DNA of 64,000 nucleotides from Nocardia vermiculata NBRC 100427 (GTDB lineage Bacteria > Actinomycetota > Actinomycetes > Mycobacteriales > Mycobacteriaceae): contig NZ_BDCA01000015.1 in NCBI RefSeq assembly GCF_001613265.1, positions 1-64,000 of the forward strand. Reading direction: 5' to 3'. Every line of letters begins with the position of its first letter. The stretch's first letter is position 1. The notes beneath the pieces are model-generated. The model had not been told where the DNA came from, did not search any database, and saw nothing but the letters and a program-made list of their open reading frames with translations. Below are positions 16,916 through 25,030 of the stretch, in pieces. The translations under genes and the position numbers were made by a program.

Positions 16916-18430
16916 ATGAACCTCGATCCGCGCACCCACACCATCGACGGCGTACTGCGTCGTTCGGCGGTGAAGGTCCCGCAGCACATCGCACTGACCT
17001 TCGACGGACGGGCGCGTACCTACCGCGAGCTCGACGACGCGGTCACCCGGGCCGCCCACCATCTCGCCGGGCTCGGCCTGGACCCCGGCGATCGGGTCGC
17101 CGCCTACGGTACGAACTCCGACGCCTACGTGATCGGGTTTCTGGCCTGCGCCCGCGCGGGGCTGGTGCACGTTCCGGTGAACTATGCCCTCACCGGCGAC
17201 GAACTGACCTATCTCGTCGCACAATCCGGCGCGCGTGCGGTGCTGGTCGACCCGGCGCTCGCCACCACCCTCGACGCGGTGCGCCCGGATCTCGGCACGG
17301 TGGAACACGTGATACCGCTGCGCGACACCGAGGGGTCGCTGCTCGCGATCGCCGGCAGCGGCGAGGTCGCCGATTTCGCTCCCCGTGCGAGCGCGACCGA
17401 TCTGGCCCAGCTGCTCTACACCTCGGGTACCACCTCGAAGCCCAAGGGCGCCATGATGACCCACGAGGCGCTGATCTTCGAATACGTCTCCGCGGTGATC
17501 GCGCTGGAGCTACGAGCCGAGGACAACCCACTCGTCGCGATGCCGCTGTATCACTCGGCGGGCATGCACGTGTTCATGCTGCCGTATCTGTCGGTCGGGG
17601 CGAGCGTGCAGCTGATGGCCACGCCGGACATCCCGGAGATCCTGCGCCGGGTGGAGGCCGACCGGATCGGTTCGCTGTTCCTGGCCCCGACGGTGTGGGT
17701 GCCGCTGTCGAATCATCCGGATCTGGAGCACCGCGATCTGTCCTCGTTGCGCAAGGCCCAGTACGGTGCCTCGATCATGCCGGTCACGGTGTTGAACCGG
17801 CTGCGGGAACGCTATCCGGACCTGGGGTTCTACAACTGCTTCGGACAGTCGGAGATCGGCCCCCTGGCCGCGGTGCTGCGGCCCGAGGAACACGCCGATC
17901 GGCCGTCGTCGTGCGGGCGGCCGGTGTACTTCGTCGAGGCGCGGGTGGTCGACGCCGACGGCAACGACGTGCCCGCCGGAGAATCCGGTGAGGTGCTCTA
18001 CCGCTCACCGCAGCTGTGCCGTGGCTACTGGGACAACCCGGAGGCCACCGCCGACGCCTTCCGGGACGGCTGGTTCCACTCCGGTGATCTGGTCACCCGC
18101 GACGAGTCGGGGTTCATCACCGTGGTCGATCGGATCAAGGATGTGATCAATACCGGCGGCATCCTGGTGGCCTCCCGAGAGGTCGAGGACGCGATCTACA
18201 CCCATCCGGCGGTCGCCGAAGTAGCGGTGATCGGTACTCCGGACGAGAAGTGGATCGAGGCGATCACCGCCGTCGTGGTCTTGCGCGAAGGTGCCGACGC
18301 CACGGCCGAAGCACTGATCGCCCATGTCAAGGGCATGATCGCCCCGTTCAAGGTGCCCAAGCGTGTCGTTTTCACCGACGAACTGCCGAGGAATCAGAGC
18401 GGAAAACTACTCAAGCGCGCACTGCGGTAG
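16916..18430 (+). CDS. Fatty-acid/aryl acyl-CoA ligase (FadD-like, AMP-forming)
   Basis: A 504-residue member of the ANL adenylating superfamily. It activates a carboxylic acid to acyl-AMP and then acyl-CoA. The P-loop-like motif LLYTSGTTSKPKGAMMTH lies near residues 165-182, the A5 segment FYNCFGQSE near 300, the hinge region GWFHSGDL and VDRIKDVINTGG, and the catalytic C-terminal Lys in NQSGKLLKR. The last of these is intact. Length is typical. Divergence from the carboxylase suggests joint supply or consumption of acyl-CoA; the exact acid cannot be told from sequence. Confidence 0.88.
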   Translation: MNLDPRTHTIDGVLRRSAVKVPQHIALTFDGRARTYRELDDAVTRAAHHLAGLGLDPGDRVAAYGTNSDAYVIGFLACARAGLVHVPVNYALTGDELTYLVAQSGARAVLVDPALATTLDAVRPDLGTVEHVIPLRDTEGSLLAIAGSGEVADFAPRASATDLAQLLYTSGTTSKPKGAMMTHEALIFEYVSAVIALELRAEDNPLVAMPLYHSAGMHVFMLPYLSVGASVQLMATPDIPEILRRVEADRIGSLFLAPTVWVPLSNHPDLEHRDLSSLRKAQYGASIMPVTVLNRLRERYPDLGFYNCFGQSEIGPLAAVLRPEEHADRPSSCGRPVYFVEARVVDADGNDVPAGESGEVLYRSPQLCRGYWDNPEATADAFRDGWFHSGDLVTRDESGFITVVDRIKDVINTGGILVASREVEDAIYTHPAVAEVAVIGTPDEKWIEAITAVVVLREGADATAEALIAHVKGMIAPFKVPKRVVFTDELPRNQSGKLLKRALR

Positions 18431-18545
18431 CCCGCCCCGGCCCCGGCCGATCAGATCCGTGGGCCGGGTTCTCGGCGGCGTCCTGACCGATGCCGGATGA
18501 GACCATCGAATGATGAGCATGCGGGAATTCCAGGAAGTTGCGACG

Positions 18546-19121
18546 ATGCGGTTGCGCGAGTTCAGCTTCCGGACCACGGCCTATCTGCCCGAGATGCGGC
18601 GGGCGACCGTGGTCTGCTGCGTGGTCGAACACGAGGGGCAGCCCTGCGTCATCGTGATCAAGCGGGCCTACCGGGGACGCAATGCGGGCCAATGGGCGTT
18701 GCCGGGCGGCCGCCTCGAGGACGGGGAGACCGTGATCGAGGCGGGTCTGCGCGAATTGCACGAGGAGATCGGCATCCTCGCGAAACCCGAGGACGTGCTG
18801 GGCCGGCTCGATGATTTCCCGGCCTCCTCCGGCTTCGCCATCACGCCGATCGTCGTGGTGCCGAGCGAGCCTGTCACGGTCACCTCCAATCACGAAGTGC
18901 ACGCGGTCCACCACGTTCCCCTCGACCGACTCGCCGCAGACGACGTGCCGCACTGGGCGTCGCAGCCGGACGGCACCCCGCTGTTGCAGATGAGACTCGG
19001 GGAGAAGATGACGATCCACGCCCCGACGGGCGCGATGCTGCTGCAATTCCGCGACGTGGTGCTGCTGGGGCGCGACACCCGGGTCGCGGACCTGCGACAA
19101 CCCGACTGGACACAGCACTGA
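18546..19121 (+). CDS. Nudix hydrolase
   Basis: A 191-residue protein with a perfect Nudix box GX5EX7REUXEEXGU: G55, E61, R69-E70, E73-E74, G76. It hydrolyses a nucleoside diphosphate linked to another moiety; CoA-pyrophosphatase or ADP-sugar activity is possible but not decided. The start at 18546 is preferred because AGGAAG lies 8 nt upstream; in-frame ATGs at 18510-18519 lack a comparable site. It follows the acyl-CoA ligase by 115 nt. Confidence 0.83.
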   Translation: MRLREFSFRTTAYLPEMRRATVVCCVVEHEGQPCVIVIKRAYRGRNAGQWALPGGRLEDGETVIEAGLRELHEEIGILAKPEDVLGRLDDFPASSGFAITPIVVVPSEPVTVTSNHEVHAVHHVPLDRLAADDVPHWASQPDGTPLLQMRLGEKMTIHAPTGAMLLQFRDVVLLGRDTRVADLRQPDWTQH

Positions 19122-19178
19122 ACCGGTTGCCCGGATCGGCCGCGGTCACCACGGTGCGTGGTTCGAGTCCGGCGCTGC

Positions 19179-19943
19179 TCATGCGGACAGCTGCGCCCGC
19201 CGGGCCAGAATGGATGCCACCCCGGCAGCGGCGGCCCGAGCCGAGGGTGCATGTTTGTCCGGCTGGAACCGGGTGGCCGGGCCGGTGATCGACAGAGCCG
19301 CCAGCGGCCGGTCGTCGGTGCCGAGAATCGGTGCCGCCACACAGACGACCCCGATGGCGGATTCCTCGTACTCGTAGGCCACACCCTGTTCGCGCACATT
19401 CTGCAGCTGGGTGTGCAGCAGTCCGGGAACCACCAGGGTGCGCGGCGTGCGGCGGATCAGCGGGCCGCTCAGAATGCGGTCGATGGTGCCACGATCGGAA
19501 TAGGCCAGCAGTGCCTTGCCGATGCCGGTGCAGTACAGCGGCATTCGCCCACCCACACGGGAGGGTGCCGGTGCCTGCCGGTGCCCGCCGACCTTACCGA
19601 CATACACCACCTCGTCGCCGTCGAGGACGGCGAGATGCACCGTCTCACCGGTGCGCGTGAACAGGTCCTGCATGAACGGCATCGCCAATTCGAGCAGGGT
19701 GCGCTCGGCGGCAGCGCGCATACCGAGTTCGAACAGACCACGGCCGAGCCGGTACCCCGCGGCCGAGGTGGTGAGCAAGCGCGCGGCAACCAGATCGCCG
19801 CAGATGCGGTGCACCGTCGCCTTCGGCAGCCCGGTGCGCCGGGTCAGTTCCGACAGGCCGACTGCCTGATCCTCGATACCGAAGGCATACAAGATGCGCA
19901 GCGCCCGGCCCAGCACCGACCGGTCGTCGAGCTCTGCGGTCAT
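19179..19943 (-). CDS. IclR-family transcriptional regulator
   Basis: A 254-residue protein with an N-terminal winged HTH (GLSELTRRTGLPKATVHRIC, about residues 29-48) and a C-terminal IclR effector domain (DGDEVVYVGKVGG, then GIGKALLAY). Members bind aromatic or organic-acid ligands. It is divergent from the acetaldehyde dehydrogenase-aldolase-hydratase operon and is the obvious local regulator. ATG 19943 has AAGGAA 5 nt upstream. A near-perfect dyad at 19963-19981 lies just before the start. Confidence 0.88.
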   Translation of the reverse strand: MTAELDDRSVLGRALRILYAFGIEDQAVGLSELTRRTGLPKATVHRICGDLVAARLLTTSAAGYRLGRGLFELGMRAAAERTLLELAMPFMQDLFTRTGETVHLAVLDGDEVVYVGKVGGHRQAPAPSRVGGRMPLYCTGIGKALLAYSDRGTIDRILSGPLIRRTPRTLVVPGLLHTQLQNVREQGVAYEYEESAIGVVCVAAPILGTDDRPLAALSITGPATRFQPDKHAPSARAAAAGVASILARRAQLSA

Positions 19944-19962
19944 CACACTTCCTTCGGGCTAC

Positions 19963-19981
19963 TGGTTCATTCAGTGGACCA
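19963..19981. promoter_or_regulatory. Candidate IclR operator
   Basis: TGGTTCA-TTCAG-TGGACCA forms a dyad with one mismatch per arm. It is 20 nt upstream of the iclR-like start and 86 nt before the divergent dehydrogenase. The position suits autoregulation plus control of the pathway operon. Confidence 0.5.
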
Positions 19982-20066
19982 TTCTACTGGCCGTTTGCGG
20001 CGTCGCGCGGTGGACTGGCTATCACGGGGCATCGACACCCAGCTCACCACTACCGGAGGCAATCCA

Positions 20067-21038
20067 TTGAGCGAGAACAGTATTCGCACCAAGGTTGCGA
20101 TCATCGGGTCGGGCAACATCGGCACCGACCTGATGATCAAGGTCATGCGACATTCACAACACCTCGAAATGGCGGCCATGGTCGGCATCGATCCCGCCTC
20201 CGACGGCCTGGCCCGTGCCGCCGCGATGAACGTCCCCACCACCCACGAAGGGGTCGAGGGCCTGATCGCGCTGCCGAACTTCGACGAGATCGACATCGTC
20301 TTCGACGCCACCTCCGCCAAGGCGCACGAGGTCAATCATGCTCGGCTGACCCCGCTCGGTAAGCGGCTGATCGACCTCACCCCTGCCGCGATCGGGCCGT
20401 TCGTGGTCCCCGCGGTCAACTTCGACGATCATCTCGACGCACCCGATGTGAACATGGTGACCTGCGGTGGACAGGCGACGATCCCGATCGTGGCCGCGGT
20501 ATCACGCGTCGCACCCGTCGCCTACGCCGAGATCGTGGCCTCGATCGCCTCGAAGTCCGCCGGTCCGGGCACCCGCGCCAATATCGACGAGTTCACCGAG
20601 ACCACCTCGCACGCGATCGAGGTGGTGGGCGGCGCCGCGCGCGGTAAGGCCGTGATCATCCTCAACCCGGCCGAGCCGCCGCTGATCATGCGCGACACGG
20701 TCTTCTGCCTGGTAGCGGCGGACGATGCGGACACCCACGAGCAGATCCGCGCCTCGGTGGCCAAGATGGTCGGCGACGTGGCGGCCTACGTGCCCGGCTA
20801 CCGGCTCAAGCAGGACGTGCAGATCGACCCGATTCCCGCCGACCAGCCGGTGCATACGCTGCTCGCCGACGGCACCGGGACCCGGCCGACCCATCGGGTC
20901 TCGGTCTTCCTCGAGGTGGAGGGTGCCGCCCACTACCTGCCCGCCTACGCGGGCAATCTCGACATCATGACCTCGGCCGGACTGCAGGTCGCCGAGCGTA
21001 TCGCCGCGAATTCGGCTCAGAAGGAGAACCTCCGATGA
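20067..21038 (+). CDS. Acetaldehyde dehydrogenase (acetylating), DmpF/BphJ/HsaG type
   Basis: A 323-residue NAD+-dependent enzyme converting acetaldehyde or propanal to the acyl-CoA. The Rossmann motif VAIIGSGNIGTD is at residues 10-21 and the catalytic Cys is C133 in MVTCGGQATIP. The start is TTG at 20067, supported by GGAGG 7 nt upstream. It overlaps the aldolase gene by 4 nt (ATGA). In this family dehydrogenase and aldolase form a channelled heterotetramer, which fits the coupling. Confidence 0.93.
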   Translation: MSENSIRTKVAIIGSGNIGTDLMIKVMRHSQHLEMAAMVGIDPASDGLARAAAMNVPTTHEGVEGLIALPNFDEIDIVFDATSAKAHEVNHARLTPLGKRLIDLTPAAIGPFVVPAVNFDDHLDAPDVNMVTCGGQATIPIVAAVSRVAPVAYAEIVASIASKSAGPGTRANIDEFTETTSHAIEVVGGAARGKAVIILNPAEPPLIMRDTVFCLVAADDADTHEQIRASVAKMVGDVAAYVPGYRLKQDVQIDPIPADQPVHTLLADGTGTRPTHRVSVFLEVEGAAHYLPAYAGNLDIMTSAGLQVAERIAANSAQKENLR

Positions 21039-22081
21039 CCACCCTGTTCGTTCAAGACGTCACCCTGCGTGACGGTATGCACGCGGTCCGGCACCGGATC
21101 ACCCCCGACAACGTCGGCCGCATCGTCGCCGCGCTCGACGCGGCCGGAGTCGACGCCATCGAGGTCGCCCACGGTGACGGGCTGGCCGGTGGGTCGGTGA
21201 ACTACGGTCCCGGCTCGCACAGCGACTGGGCATGGATCGAGGCGGCGGCCGCCAACATCAGCCGCGCCCGGCTGACCACGCTGTTGCTTCCCGGTGTGGG
21301 CACGGCACACGACCTGCGTCGCGCCTACGATCTCGGCGTCCGTTCGGTCCGGGTTGCCACCCACTGCACCGAGGCCGACGTCTCCGCCCAGCACATCGAG
21401 ACCGCCCGCGAGATCGGCATGGACGTCTCCGGCTTCCTCATGATGAGCCATATGGCGCCCGCCGCCGAGCTCGCCGCCCAGGCAAAACTGATGGAAAGCT
21501 ATGGGGCGCACTGCGTCTACGTCACCGATTCCGGTGGTCGCCTCACCATGAACGGGGTCGGCGAACGCGTGCGGGCCTACCGCGACATCCTGGACGAGGG
21601 CACCGAGATCGGGATCCACGCCCACGAGAATCTGTCGCTGTCGGTAGCGAATTCGGTGACCGCGGTCGAACACGGCGCGCTGCGGGTGGACGCATCGCTC
21701 GCGGGACACGGTGCGGGAGCGGGTAATACGCCGATCGAAGCGTTCATCGCCGTCGCCGACCTGCTGGAGTGGAAACACGGCTGCGACGTGTTCGCCCTGC
21801 AGGATGCGGCCGACGACCTGGTGCGGCCGCTGCAGGACCGGCCGGTCCGGGTGGACCGGGAGACGCTGACACTCGGCTACGCCGGCGTGTATTCGAGCTT
21901 CCTGCGCCACGCCGAGGCCGCCAGCGAGAAGTACGGCATCGATGTCCGGACCCTGCTGATGGAGGCGGGACGCCGCCACCTGGTCGGCGGCCAGGAGGAC
22001 ATGATCGTCGACATCGCGCTGACCATGGTGGCCGAGGGCCGGGCCGTGCCCGCCGATGCGGCAGCGGTGGTCGGATCATGA
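21035..22081 (+). CDS. 4-hydroxy-2-oxovalerate aldolase (DmpG/HsaF type)
   Basis: A 348-residue class II pyruvate aldolase that cleaves 4-hydroxy-2-oxoacids to pyruvate and an aldehyde, passed to the partner dehydrogenase. The catalytic RDGMHAVRH (R12, D13) and the metal-binding HAHENLS are present. Length matches the family. It overlaps its neighbours by ATGA on both sides, so the three genes are translationally coupled. Confidence 0.94.
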   Translation: MTTLFVQDVTLRDGMHAVRHRITPDNVGRIVAALDAAGVDAIEVAHGDGLAGGSVNYGPGSHSDWAWIEAAAANISRARLTTLLLPGVGTAHDLRRAYDLGVRSVRVATHCTEADVSAQHIETAREIGMDVSGFLMMSHMAPAAELAAQAKLMESYGAHCVYVTDSGGRLTMNGVGERVRAYRDILDEGTEIGIHAHENLSLSVANSVTAVEHGALRVDASLAGHGAGAGNTPIEAFIAVADLLEWKHGCDVFALQDAADDLVRPLQDRPVRVDRETLTLGYAGVYSSFLRHAEAASEKYGIDVRTLLMEAGRRHLVGGQEDMIVDIALTMVAEGRAVPADAAAVVGS

Positions 22082-22869
22082 CCTCGGTGGAACAGACCGC
22101 ACTCGTCGCCGCGGCCGATCGGCTCGCCGCAGCGGAAGCCACGAAAACGCCGTGCGCGCCCGTTCGCGATCTCATCGGCAGCGAAGACCTCGATGCCGCG
22201 TACCGCGTGCAGGAACGCAACATCGCCGCGCGGTTGGCCGCGGGGCGCACCGTCATCGGCCGTAAGGTCGGCTTGACCTCCCCCGCGGTGCAACGCCAGC
22301 TCGGCGTGAACCAGCCCGACTTCGGGGTGCTGCTGGACGATTTCGACTGTACCGACGATGCAGCGGTCGATTTCGGACGGCTCCTGCAGCCACGCATCGA
22401 GGCCGAGGTCGGGTTCGTCCTGTCCGCGGATATCGACGAGGCGATCACCGCGGAGCAGGCCCCCGCCTACGTCACACGAGTGTTCGCCGCATTCGAGATC
22501 GTCGACAGCCGGATCGCGAACTGGGACATCAGTTTCGCCGATACCGTGGCCGACAACGCCTCGTCGGGGCTGTTCGTGCTCGGCGACTCACTGCCGGTCA
22601 GCGAGGCGCCCGACCTGACCCGGGTCGTCATGTCGATGACGGTCGCCGGGGAGCAGGTGTCCTCGGGGCGCGGCTCGGATTGTCTGGGCAGCCCCTGGGA
22701 GGCGATGGCCTGGCTGGCGAATATGAGCCGCACCTACGGTTCGCCGCTGCGGGCCGGAGAAGTGATTCTGTCCGGTGCACTCGGGCCTGTCGTCACGGTG
22801 ACCGCAGGGACCACCTACGACGCCGAGATCTCCGAAATCGGCAGGGTCACTGCCACTTTCACCGCATAG
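22078..22869 (+). CDS. 2-keto-4-pentenoate hydratase (MhpD/HsaE type)
   Basis: A 263-residue enzyme of the fumarylacetoacetase-like hydratase group. It adds water to 2-hydroxypenta-2,4-dienoate. Conserved GRKVGLTSPAVQ, the acidic metal site RIEAEVGFVL and the FEIVDSRI segment are visible. The ATG at 22078 overlaps the aldolase stop. The order dehydrogenase-aldolase-hydratase differs from the E-G-F order I recall for the mycobacterial steroid cluster. A long terminator hairpin follows. Confidence 0.92.
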   Translation: MTSVEQTALVAAADRLAAAEATKTPCAPVRDLIGSEDLDAAYRVQERNIAARLAAGRTVIGRKVGLTSPAVQRQLGVNQPDFGVLLDDFDCTDDAAVDFGRLLQPRIEAEVGFVLSADIDEAITAEQAPAYVTRVFAAFEIVDSRIANWDISFADTVADNASSGLFVLGDSLPVSEAPDLTRVVMSMTVAGEQVSSGRGSDCLGSPWEAMAWLANMSRTYGSPLRAGEVILSGALGPVVTVTAGTTYDAEISEIGRVTATFTA

Positions 22870-22875
22870 CCGACA

Positions 22876-22922
22876 ACGACATCCGCCGCCCCCGATTTCG
22901 ATACGGGGGCGGCGGATGTCGT
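22876..22922. terminator. Bidirectional terminator hairpin
   Basis: Perfect 19-bp arms (ACGACATCCGCCGCCCCCG and its complement) flank a 9-nt loop, between the convergent hydratase and HsaA-like genes. Confidence 0.85.
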
Positions 22923-22934
22923 AACGGGACGAAA

Positions 22935-24119
22935 TCAGATCATCGCGCGTAGCGGCCCCGGGGGCACCTCTACCCCGAGCGAGGACATGGCCGCACCGTG
23001 ATAGGTGGTGCTGGTGACATGGATGGCGTGATGCAGACCCGCATGGGCGTCGCGCCAGAACCGCTGCAACGGATAGTCCATCCGCAGCGCGTTACCACCC
23101 GCCCGGTCGAAGATCTCGTCCGCCGCGCGCACCGCACGCCACGCCGCCCGCGCCTGATCCCGGCGGACCTGCGCACGCGCCGCGAAATCGATCTCCTCGC
23201 CGCGATCCACCAGATCGAAGATCCGGTCCACATTGGCCAGCAACTGCTGGCGCGCCGCGTCGATCTCGGAGGCCGACTCCGCCAGCGCATGCAGCACGTA
23301 CGGATCGTCCTTGATCAGATTTCCGGCCGCGCCGACCCGGTTGCGCTGGTAGTCGACCCCGGCCGCCAGCACACCCTCGCAGATGCCGATCGTCGCGGAG
23401 GTGATTCCCAGCGGGAACATCGTCGACCACGGCATCTTGTAGAGCGTCTCGGTGACCCCGTACTCCCGCGCCGCGGTCCCGTCCATCACCTTCGACGCGT
23501 CCATCACCCGATATGCCGGAACGAACGCATCCTTGACGACGATGTCCTTGCTGCCGGTCCCCCGCAGCCCGACCACATCCCAGGAGTCGGCAACGATCTC
23601 GTAATCCGCCCGCGGCAGGATCACGTGCAGACTCGTGGGCGGCATCACCCGCTTACCTTCGGCGTCACCGATCATGGCGCCCAAGAAGATCCAGTCGCAG
23701 TGGTCGGTACCGGAGGAGAACTGCCACCGGCCGTTGAGCACGTAGCCGCCGTCCTGCGGCACCGCGATCCCGGCCGGCATGTACGGCGAAGCCTGCCAGG
23801 TATCGCTGTCGGCGCCCAGGATTTCGTCCTGCACCTTCGGGTCGGCGAACGCCAACTGCCACGGATGCACACCCACGATGCCACCGACCCACCCGGCCGA
23901 ACCGTAGATGCTCGCGGTCTTCATCACCGTCTCGGCGAATTCGCGCGGATGCGCCTCGAAACCGTTGTACTTCTTGCGCTGCAACAACCGGATCAGCCCG
24001 GCGCCCTTGAGCTGCGTGGCCATCCCGTCGGGCAGCCGGCCCAGCGTCTCCCCCTCCTCGGCGGCGGCGGCGATCTCGTCGGCGATCGCGACAATGTTGT
24101 CGAGCACTGTGTATGACAT
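22935..24119 (-). CDS. HsaA-like flavin-dependent monooxygenase, oxygenase component
   Basis: A 394-residue member of the acyl-CoA-dehydrogenase-fold, two-component flavin hydroxylases, the same length as mycobacterial HsaA. Shared segments include GSAGWVGGIVGVHPWQLA, GRWQFSSGTDHCDW, VVGLRGTGSKDIVVKD and FWRDAHAG. Such enzymes hydroxylate a phenol next to the ring OH using reduced flavin from a separate reductase; no reductase gene is in this window. It is the last gene of the BCCT-hydrolase-oxygenase unit, 35 nt after the hydrolase, with AGGAG before the ATG. Divergence from classical HsaA leaves the substrate open. Confidence 0.82.
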   Translation of the reverse strand: MSYTVLDNIVAIADEIAAAAEEGETLGRLPDGMATQLKGAGLIRLLQRKKYNGFEAHPREFAETVMKTASIYGSAGWVGGIVGVHPWQLAFADPKVQDEILGADSDTWQASPYMPAGIAVPQDGGYVLNGRWQFSSGTDHCDWIFLGAMIGDAEGKRVMPPTSLHVILPRADYEIVADSWDVVGLRGTGSKDIVVKDAFVPAYRVMDASKVMDGTAAREYGVTETLYKMPWSTMFPLGITSATIGICEGVLAAGVDYQRNRVGAAGNLIKDDPYVLHALAESASEIDAARQQLLANVDRIFDLVDRGEEIDFAARAQVRRDQARAAWRAVRAADEIFDRAGGNALRMDYPLQRFWRDAHAGLHHAIHVTSTTYHGAAMSSLGVEVPPGPLRAMI

Positions 24120-24154
24120 CTACGGAACTCCTGGTCCGAACTGGAAGGGATAAA

Positions 24155-25030
24155 CTAGTCGGCCGATCGCCGCAGGAACGCCAGCACGACGTCCTCCCAC
24201 GCCTGCTTCTGTTCGATCATCACCCAGTGGCCGCAATTGGGGAAGATATGGACCTCGCCGTTGCGCAGCATCCGCATCGGCAGCAGCGACATGTCGACCG
24301 GGCTCACGCGGTCGTCACGGCCCCAGGTGACCAGTGTGGGCACGCTGAGGTTGCCCAGCTTCGCCCAGCCCGGTACCGCATCCGAGGCTTGTTGCGCCGC
24401 CCGCATCCGCTCCAGCGCCTCACGCCCGTACATCAGGCGGGAATTCTCCAGCGTCTCCGGATCGGTGGCCTGCTCCCAGCGTTCGGCGATCAGTTCCTCG
24501 GTCACCAGTGCCGGGTTGTAGACCATCGAACGCAGCCACGCCACCAGCGCCTCACGACTGGGGTTGTCGACGAACTCGCCCAGCCGGATGATGCCCTCTC
24601 CGGGCTGCGGGCTGAACACGTTGGTGCCGATGCCACCGATGGTGACCATCCGCTCCACCCGTTCCGGGGCGGCGAGCGCGAAGTCGGTGGCGACGAATCC
24701 GCCCATCGAATTACCGATGATGCGTACCTTGTCCAGCCCGAGACCGTCCAGGAACGCGGTCACCGCGGCCCCTGCCGACATCATCGGATGGACGGCGCCG
24801 AAGCTGTCACTGACGCCGAAACCGGGGAGTTCCAGGATCAGGGTCCGGAAGTGCTCGGCGAAGGTGTCCAGGTTGCCGCGAAAATTCCGCCATCCGGTGA
24901 CGCCCGGACCGGAACCGTGCAGCAGCAACAGCGGCGGGCCGTCCCCCTTCTCGCGGTAGCGCAGCACACCCTTCTCGGTCGGCAATTCACGAAGTTCGGG
25001 GATCGCAGTCGTGTCGGCAGCTGTACTCAT
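24155..25030 (-). CDS. HsaD/BphD-like meta-cleavage-product hydrolase
   Basis: A 291-residue alpha/beta hydrolase that splits a C-C bond in a ring-fission product. The oxyanion segment HGSGPGVTGW is at residues 38-47, the nucleophile S108 in GNSMGG, the acid Asp in WGRDDRVSP and the His in NCGHWVMIEQ. This matches the catalytic triad of C-C hydrolases. It overlaps the upstream transporter by ATGA, so both are coupled. Its product would be the dienoate taken by the convergent hydratase. Confidence 0.88.
   Translation of the reverse strand: MSTAADTTAIPELRELPTEKGVLRYREKGDGPPLLLLHGSGPGVTGWRNFRGNLDTFAEHFRTLILELPGFGVSDSFGAVHPMMSAGAAVTAFLDGLGLDKVRIIGNSMGGFVATDFALAAPERVERMVTIGGIGTNVFSPQPGEGIIRLGEFVDNPSREALVAWLRSMVYNPALVTEELIAERWEQATDPETLENSRLMYGREALERMRAAQQASDAVPGWAKLGNLSVPTLVTWGRDDRVSPVDMSLLPMRMLRNGEVHIFPNCGHWVMIEQKQAWEDVVLAFLRRSAD

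Noticed and set aside
16709..17464. Upstream extension of the carboxylase frame by about 250 codons
   Set aside because: It runs antisense through the acyl-CoA ligase gene and the promoter region; a GTG with a strong ribosome site and the family N-terminus lies at 16708.
19136..19178. tRNA-like GGTTCGAGTCC string
   Set aside because: The flanking bases do not pair as a T-stem, and no acceptor, D or anticodon arm can be drawn.
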